From a virus, in the IMG/VR virus record IMGVR_UViG_3300032053_000170, positions 1 to 41,581 of that record: 41,581 nucleotides of DNA, one strand, 5' to 3'. Positions 38,666 to 41,581 of the stretch are shown here, piece after piece; within the stretch, counting starts at the first letter, position 1, and each line of letters opens with the position of its first letter. The notes beneath the pieces are model-generated. The model saw only the letters and a program-made list of their open reading frames with translations, was not told where the DNA came from and did not search any database. Both the position numbers and the translations under genes were made by a program.

Positions 38666-39279
38666 AAATAGGCTATGCACGCGTTTCTACTCGAGACCAA
38701 TCCTTACAGCTACAAGTCGATTCCCTCAAAGAATCAGGGTGTGAGAAAATATATCAAGAAGTCGCCAGTGGTGCTAAAAACGATCGTCCTATTTTAGAAG
38801 ATTTATTGAAAAATATTAGGGAAGGCGACATTTTAGTTGTTTGGAAATTTGATAGATTAGCAAGAGACTTACGCCATTTTCTGAATGTAATTGATGAATT
38901 AAACAAAAAAAAGGTTAATTTTGTAAGTGTTACTGATCAAGTGGATACAACTACGGCTTTTGGGAAATTCATGTTTTCACTAAATGCGCTTTACGCTGAA
39001 TTAGAAAGAAATATCGGACTAGAAAGAAGCCAAGCAGGGAGAAAAGCAGCTAGAGCGCGAGGAAAAATAGGAGGTCGTCCAAAGGGATTACCAGAAATCG
39101 CAAAAGAAAAAGCAAAAATTGCAGAGGTTTTGTACCGTTCTGGTGATATGACAGTTGCAAAAATAGCAAAGCAATTAAATATTTCTAGCCCAACGGTTTA
39201 TGTTTATTTAAAATATAAAGGCGTTAAGATAGGCGCGTCGCCAATTAAGAAGGTTTTGACGTGTCAGACTCAAAATTAG
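38662..39279 (+). CDS. Serine resolvase/invertase (Tn3-Hin type)
   Basis: A 205-residue recombinase: catalytic Ser9 in YARVSTRDQ, Arg7, Arg65/Arg68 in KFDRLARDL, a long E-helix, and a C-terminal HTH (about residues 163-183, MTVAKIAKQLNISSPTVYVY). Most likely resolves genome multimers to monomers for stable inheritance with ParA; DNA inversion is possible but no inverted target pair was seen. The region 38340-38464 is the natural place for its res site. It converges on the ORF at 39245. Confidence 0.92.
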   Translation: MKIGYARVSTRDQSLQLQVDSLKESGCEKIYQEVASGAKNDRPILEDLLKNIREGDILVVWKFDRLARDLRHFLNVIDELNKKKVNFVSVTDQVDTTTAFGKFMFSLNALYAELERNIGLERSQAGRKAARARGKIGGRPKGLPEIAKEKAKIAEVLYRSGDMTVAKIAKQLNISSPTVYVYLKYKGVKIGASPIKKVLTCQTQN

Positions 39280-39487
39280 GGTTTTTAACTGGGTCTTGAT
39301 CAAATTGACTAGCCCAAGCTACTGATTTTTGTTTTTTGCTTATAGATTTATTAAAATAACCATCAAAAAGAAACTCAACATCGTCTTCTGATAGATGAGA
39401 TAACGCCCACATTGCCAAATTTACCCAATCTGCTTTTAGGGTATTATCACAAAATCTTTTAGTTGGGGAATATGGTTCAAATTCCAT
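39245..39487 (-). CDS. Hypothetical protein at the end of the early operon (80 aa)
   Basis: Acidic with several aromatic residues (DWVNLAMWALSHLSEDDVEF, LFDGYFNKSISKKQKSVAWA). AGGGTAACTTAA precedes the ATG. It ends 35 bases inside the resolvase on the other strand. The last gene of the leftward operon that begins with the exonuclease. Not recognised. Confidence 0.55.
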   Translation of the reverse strand: MEFEPYSPTKRFCDNTLKADWVNLAMWALSHLSEDDVEFLFDGYFNKSISKKQKSVAWASQFDQDPVKNPNFESDTSKPS

Positions 39488-39498
39488 TTAAGTTACCC

Positions 39499-39840
39499 TC
39501 AAAGCCAATGCGCCAAATGACCAATAATTAAAAATACCACGTAAATTACGGCTGTGTAAACACCAGAGAGTTTAAATGTTTTTTCTAATCTAATTGTTTT
39601 TTTCTCTAACGTATCAATCTTTTCCTCTAACGCATCAATCCTTTGTTCTAAATATTCGTCTAAATCTTTTAAATTTCTAATAACAGGCATTTTTTCAAAA
39701 TTGGCAATACTGGCGCGTAGATTTTTGGCATTCTCAGCACGGCTAAGCAAATATTCGGTTTCTGAACCCGAAGCCGTCGGCTCATTGAAGCCTAATATTT
39801 TCATTAACCACTGCTTTATTGTGATTTTTTCATTTTCCAT
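39499..39840 (-). CDS. Coiled-coil protein with C-terminal membrane anchor (113 aa)
   Basis: Start at 39840 (MENEKITIKQ) after GAGGACAACGCCA. A coiled coil (LDEYLEQRIDALEEKIDTLE, KKTIRLEKTFKL, about residues 57-90) precedes a hydrophobic C-terminal segment (YTAVIYVVFLIIGHLAHWL). This layout suits a tail-anchored inner-membrane protein, perhaps a holin/antiholin-like or exclusion protein. Function uncertain. It shares its start cassette with the two upstream genes. Confidence 0.6.
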   Translation of the reverse strand: MENEKITIKQWLMKILGFNEPTASGSETEYLLSRAENAKNLRASIANFEKMPVIRNLKDLDEYLEQRIDALEEKIDTLEKKTIRLEKTFKLSGVYTAVIYVVFLIIGHLAHWL

Positions 39841-40006
39841 TGGCGTTGTCCTCAATTTCTCCGTAATAGTAAGGTACGCCGGAGTTTTTAGTCATTGGCA
39901 TAAAATGACTATTTTTTTTAAAAAACATCTTTAATTCATAATCGGGATCAGATGTTTTTGGTAATTCATCTTGTGTTTCACCTTGTTCGATATTTTCATT
40001 TTCCAT
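39830..40006 (-). CDS. Small acidic protein (58 aa)
   Basis: Start at 40006 (MENENIEQGE...) with GAGGAAGACAACGCCG upstream. The product is acidic and Pro/Tyr-containing (LPKTSDPDYELKMFFKKNSH, GVPYYYGEIEDNANGK). The start sequence and first codons (ATGGAAAATGAAAA) match those of the next gene. Not recognised. Confidence 0.5.
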   Translation of the reverse strand: MENENIEQGETQDELPKTSDPDYELKMFFKKNSHFMPMTKNSGVPYYYGEIEDNANGK

Positions 40007-40154
40007 CGGCGTTGTCTTCCTCAACCTGTTTAATAAATTTATCCCATTTATTTGATAAATAAGTTAACAACTCTCCGTTTAATTGCATCAAAGTTTCAAG
40101 ATTAGTAAGTCTTACATGCACTTCTTCAAAATACTTAATTATTTCTTCATTCAT
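39996..40154 (-). CDS. Small helical protein, paralogue of the 90-aa ORF (52 aa)
   Basis: It encodes MNEEIIKYFEEVHVRLTNLE and TYLSNKWDKFIKQVEEDN. The segment K-W-D-K-F-I-K-Q with an N-L-E start is shared with the ORF at 40147-40419, so the two derive from one ancestor. AAGGATAACGTCG is its ribosome-binding region. Function unknown. Confidence 0.55.
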   Translation of the reverse strand: MNEEIIKYFEEVHVRLTNLETLMQLNGELLTYLSNKWDKFIKQVEEDNADGK

Positions 40155-40419
40155 CGACGTTATCCTTAATTAAGTTTTTAAATTTATAAGGTTTTGTTTG
40201 TTTCATATTTTTTTCTTCTTGTTCATCGCCATATGCAGCCTGTCTATCCATCCAATCAAGTAGTTCTTCTAACTTTTCTCTCTGTTTAATAAATTTATCC
40301 CATTTATCGCTTAAATCATTTACAACCTGTGAGATTGATAAAACTAATTTTTCAAGATTTTTAAGTTTTTCATCAAAATAGTCAGCGTCTCTAATTTCTT
40401 CAAATTCCATGTGATCCAT
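40147..40419 (-). CDS. Small helical protein (90 aa)
   Basis: Starts MDHMEFEEIRDADYFDEKLK, with a helical core (NLEKLVLSISQVVNDLSDKW, DKFIKQREKLEELLDWMDRQ) and a polar tail. AAAGGTAAAAAC precedes the ATG. The core matches the following 52-residue ORF. It is placed 52 bases after ssb; possibly a replication accessory protein. Confidence 0.6.
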   Translation of the reverse strand: MDHMEFEEIRDADYFDEKLKNLEKLVLSISQVVNDLSDKWDKFIKQREKLEELLDWMDRQAAYGDEQEEKNMKQTKPYKFKNLIKDNVDE

Positions 40420-40471
40420 GTTTTTACCTTTAAATAATTGTAGGGTTTTTCTTACATTTGCTTATTTTACT

Positions 40472-40912
40472 TTAAAATGGCACGTCTCCATCCATTCCAT
40501 CAATTGATTTTTCATATCCTCTACCCCATAATTCAGGTGCTTCATGATTCTCCTCATGCGTGATTTCTGGGTTGGCAGGTTCACCTTTCCTGCCATTCGG
40601 AAAAAATACTGGATAGTTGGTAGCTGTTATAGAGTAACTTTTTCTCTTAACCCCGTCTTTTTCGTATTCGCCAATAAATATCTCTCCTTCTATACCGACA
40701 ATACTACCAACCAGCAGATATTTATCGCAAACTTCAGCGTGTTTGTTAAAAAAATCAACTTTATGCCACGTTGTTATCTGTCTTTTGCTACCATCATCAT
40801 TTATTTGGTTTTTATGTGTAGCGATGGATGTACGACACCTAAGCGAACCATTTTTTACGGTTGTAGTTTCCTTTTGTCCTACCCTACCAACTAAAATTAC
40901 TTTGTTTATCAT
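40472..40912 (-). CDS. ssb: Single-stranded DNA-binding protein
   Basis: A 146-residue SSB. OB-fold signature from the start (MINKVILVGRVGQKETTTVK, TSIATHKNQ, WHKVDFFNKHAEVCDKYLLV GSIVGIEGEI) and the acidic tip DGDVPF, which recruits partner proteins (normally DDDIPF). In this operon it works with the exonuclease and Bet. AAAACTC overlaps its start; the ATG overlaps the broken ORF upstream by three bases. Confidence 0.92.
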   Translation of the reverse strand: MINKVILVGRVGQKETTTVKNGSLRCRTSIATHKNQINDDGSKRQITTWHKVDFFNKHAEVCDKYLLVGSIVGIEGEIFIGEYEKDGVKRKSYSITATNYPVFFPNGRKGEPANPEITHEENHEAPELWGRGYEKSIDGMDGDVPF

Positions 40913-41021
40913 GAGTTTTCCTCTTCATCTGTTTTGTTATCCATTTCTATTAGTTTGGATTGTTCTTTTAAGATGAGGTTTAAATTTCGTTTTCAAAATT
41001 AATGGATTCTTCTAAATTCAT
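40909..41021 (-). pseudogene. Possible frameshifted small ORF between bet and ssb
   Basis: An ATG at 41021 with GAGGAGGG upstream starts MNLEESINFENEI then stops; the frame shifted by one base continues NLNLILKEQSKLIEMDNKTD and ends at the ssb start. A single-base change near AAATTTAAA would join the two into about 37 residues. It could be a sequence error, decay, or just a leader. Confidence 0.35.
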
Positions 41022-41022
41022 G

Positions 41023-41581
41023 TTATGCCCTCCTCAGCAATTCCAATAAACTTATGGCTTTAGCGTCGGTTAATTCATCAAGTGTCTGTACATTGTAATG
41101 CGCTAACGCCTTCTTTTTTCTGTCCTCATCAAAGGCTTTCTCATTCATCAAGGTTTCAATTTGATGGATTTGTACAATTGAAGCGGGGATATTTTCATCT
41201 CCCTTGCTGCTTTCTTGCTCAATAATAACGCCGTCACTATCTATAATGACCGGTTCTTTGTCAATTCCATTGGTATTTAAGATATTTTTAAGCTGTTCCG
41301 TTCTAGTTTCGCCTTGGATAACGCGTTCATTGGTATTTTCATTTTGATTATTAAAAGCCTCATATTCGCTATAAGTACCTTCAAATATATCTAATGCCAT
41401 GCGTAAACCTTGAGCTTCAGCAACTTTTTTAATCATAGTTGCCGGTTTTCCACCAGTTTTATATTTTCCACCATATTTATTATCTTTATAGGATACCTCA
41501 GCCCATAAACTTTGACCTGTTGAGTATTCCTCAAGGTCTACAAAAACATAATGTGGTTTTGAGGAAGTTTTAAACTGTACA
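41023..41581 (-). CDS. bet: RecT/Bet-family annealing protein, C-terminal part
   Basis: The frame enters at the right edge and reads MIKKVAEAQGLRMALDIFEG TYSEYEAFN, the highly conserved C-terminal region of Bet proteins, then an acidic Asn/Glu-rich linker (NQNENTNERVIQGETRTEQL) and a small helical end (EDRKKKALAHYNVQTLDELT). It ends LELLRRA. With 1-523 this makes one 315-residue protein across the join. The last codons hold the GAGGAGGG site of the next ORF. Confidence 0.85.
   Translation of the reverse strand, partial: VQFKTSSKPHYVFVDLEEYSTGQSLWAEVSYKDNKYGGKYKTGGKPATMIKKVAEAQGLRMALDIFEGTYSEYEAFNNQNENTNERVIQGETRTEQLKNILNTNGIDKEPVIIDSDGVIIEQESSKGDENIPASIVQIHQIETLMNEKAFDEDRKKKALAHYNVQTLDELTDAKAISLLELLRRA
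41448..41581. repeat. Terminal overlap of a circular genome, right copy
   Basis: Equals 1-134 with A instead of G at 41574; see the left copy. Removing either one gives the circular sequence. Confidence 0.85.

Noticed and set aside
1-41581. tRNA genes or an att site
   Set aside because: I saw no cloverleaf or CCA-type acceptor end by eye, and no integrase that would need an att site; a tRNA scan would be decisive.

Overview
The window looks like one complete circular genome of about 41.4 kb: a temperate or plasmid-like tailed phage (short-tailed, P22/Sf6-type virion genes) of a low-GC gammaproteobacterium. Positions 1-134 and 41448-41581 are the same sequence with one mismatch, and a recT/bet recombinase gene reads straight through the join. 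The host is inferred to be Legionella or a relative (Legionellales). The grounds are the AT-rich composition, a phage-borne CsrA, a coiled-coil/ankyrin protein, an HDLRTP-type cytoplasmic histidine kinase, a cyclodipeptide-synthase-like protein of a kind known from Fluoribacter/Rickettsiella, and a DUF1640-type protein. No gene fixes the host with certainty.

Layout. (1) 4023 down to 1, and on through the join to about 39245 (minus strand), is an early recombination/replication operon: YqaJ-type exonuclease, small ORFs, a DUF551 protein, Bet/RecT annealase, SSB and more small ORFs. An IS3-family element (1371-2803) has split one small gene; removing it with one 5-bp target duplication restores a 76-codon frame. 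(2) 4049-7113 (plus) holds an HTH-YopX regulator, four small acidic ORFs, a winged-helix ORF and a replication-initiator-like gene with tandem palindromic iterons inside it. (3) 9077-7301 (minus) holds small ORFs and csrA. The two divergent control regions (3941-4022 and 9129-9186) share a 14-bp operator at strict 22-bp spacing. (4) 9258-9960 holds a zinc-finger ORF and terS. (5) 12971-10272 (minus) is an accessory operon wedged between terS and terL: a cyclodipeptide-synthase-like protein, a soluble PAS histidine kinase and a stand-alone receiver. (6) 13186-15126 holds a coiled-coil protein and a coiled-coil/ankyrin protein. (7) 15162-34966 is the virion module: terL, portal, scaffold, coat, gp4-like and gp10-like proteins, ejection proteins, tail/fibre proteins. 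(8) 35031-39279 is the maintenance region: DnaA boxes, VRR-NUC nuclease, AlpA, DUF1640-type protein, a ParA with a small partner flanked by 8-bp iterons, a 0.95-kb non-coding palindrome/iteron region, and a serine resolvase.

How it fits together. No integrase is seen, but a type Ib partition operon, a resolvase and several origin-like elements are, so I infer a phage-plasmid life style. Exonuclease, Bet and SSB would give single-strand-annealing recombination. The HTH-YopX protein is the best candidate for binding the shared operators. The most unusual unit is the synthase/kinase/receiver operon, which has the architecture of a small-molecule signalling circuit. No endolysin, holin or CI-type repressor could be recognised.
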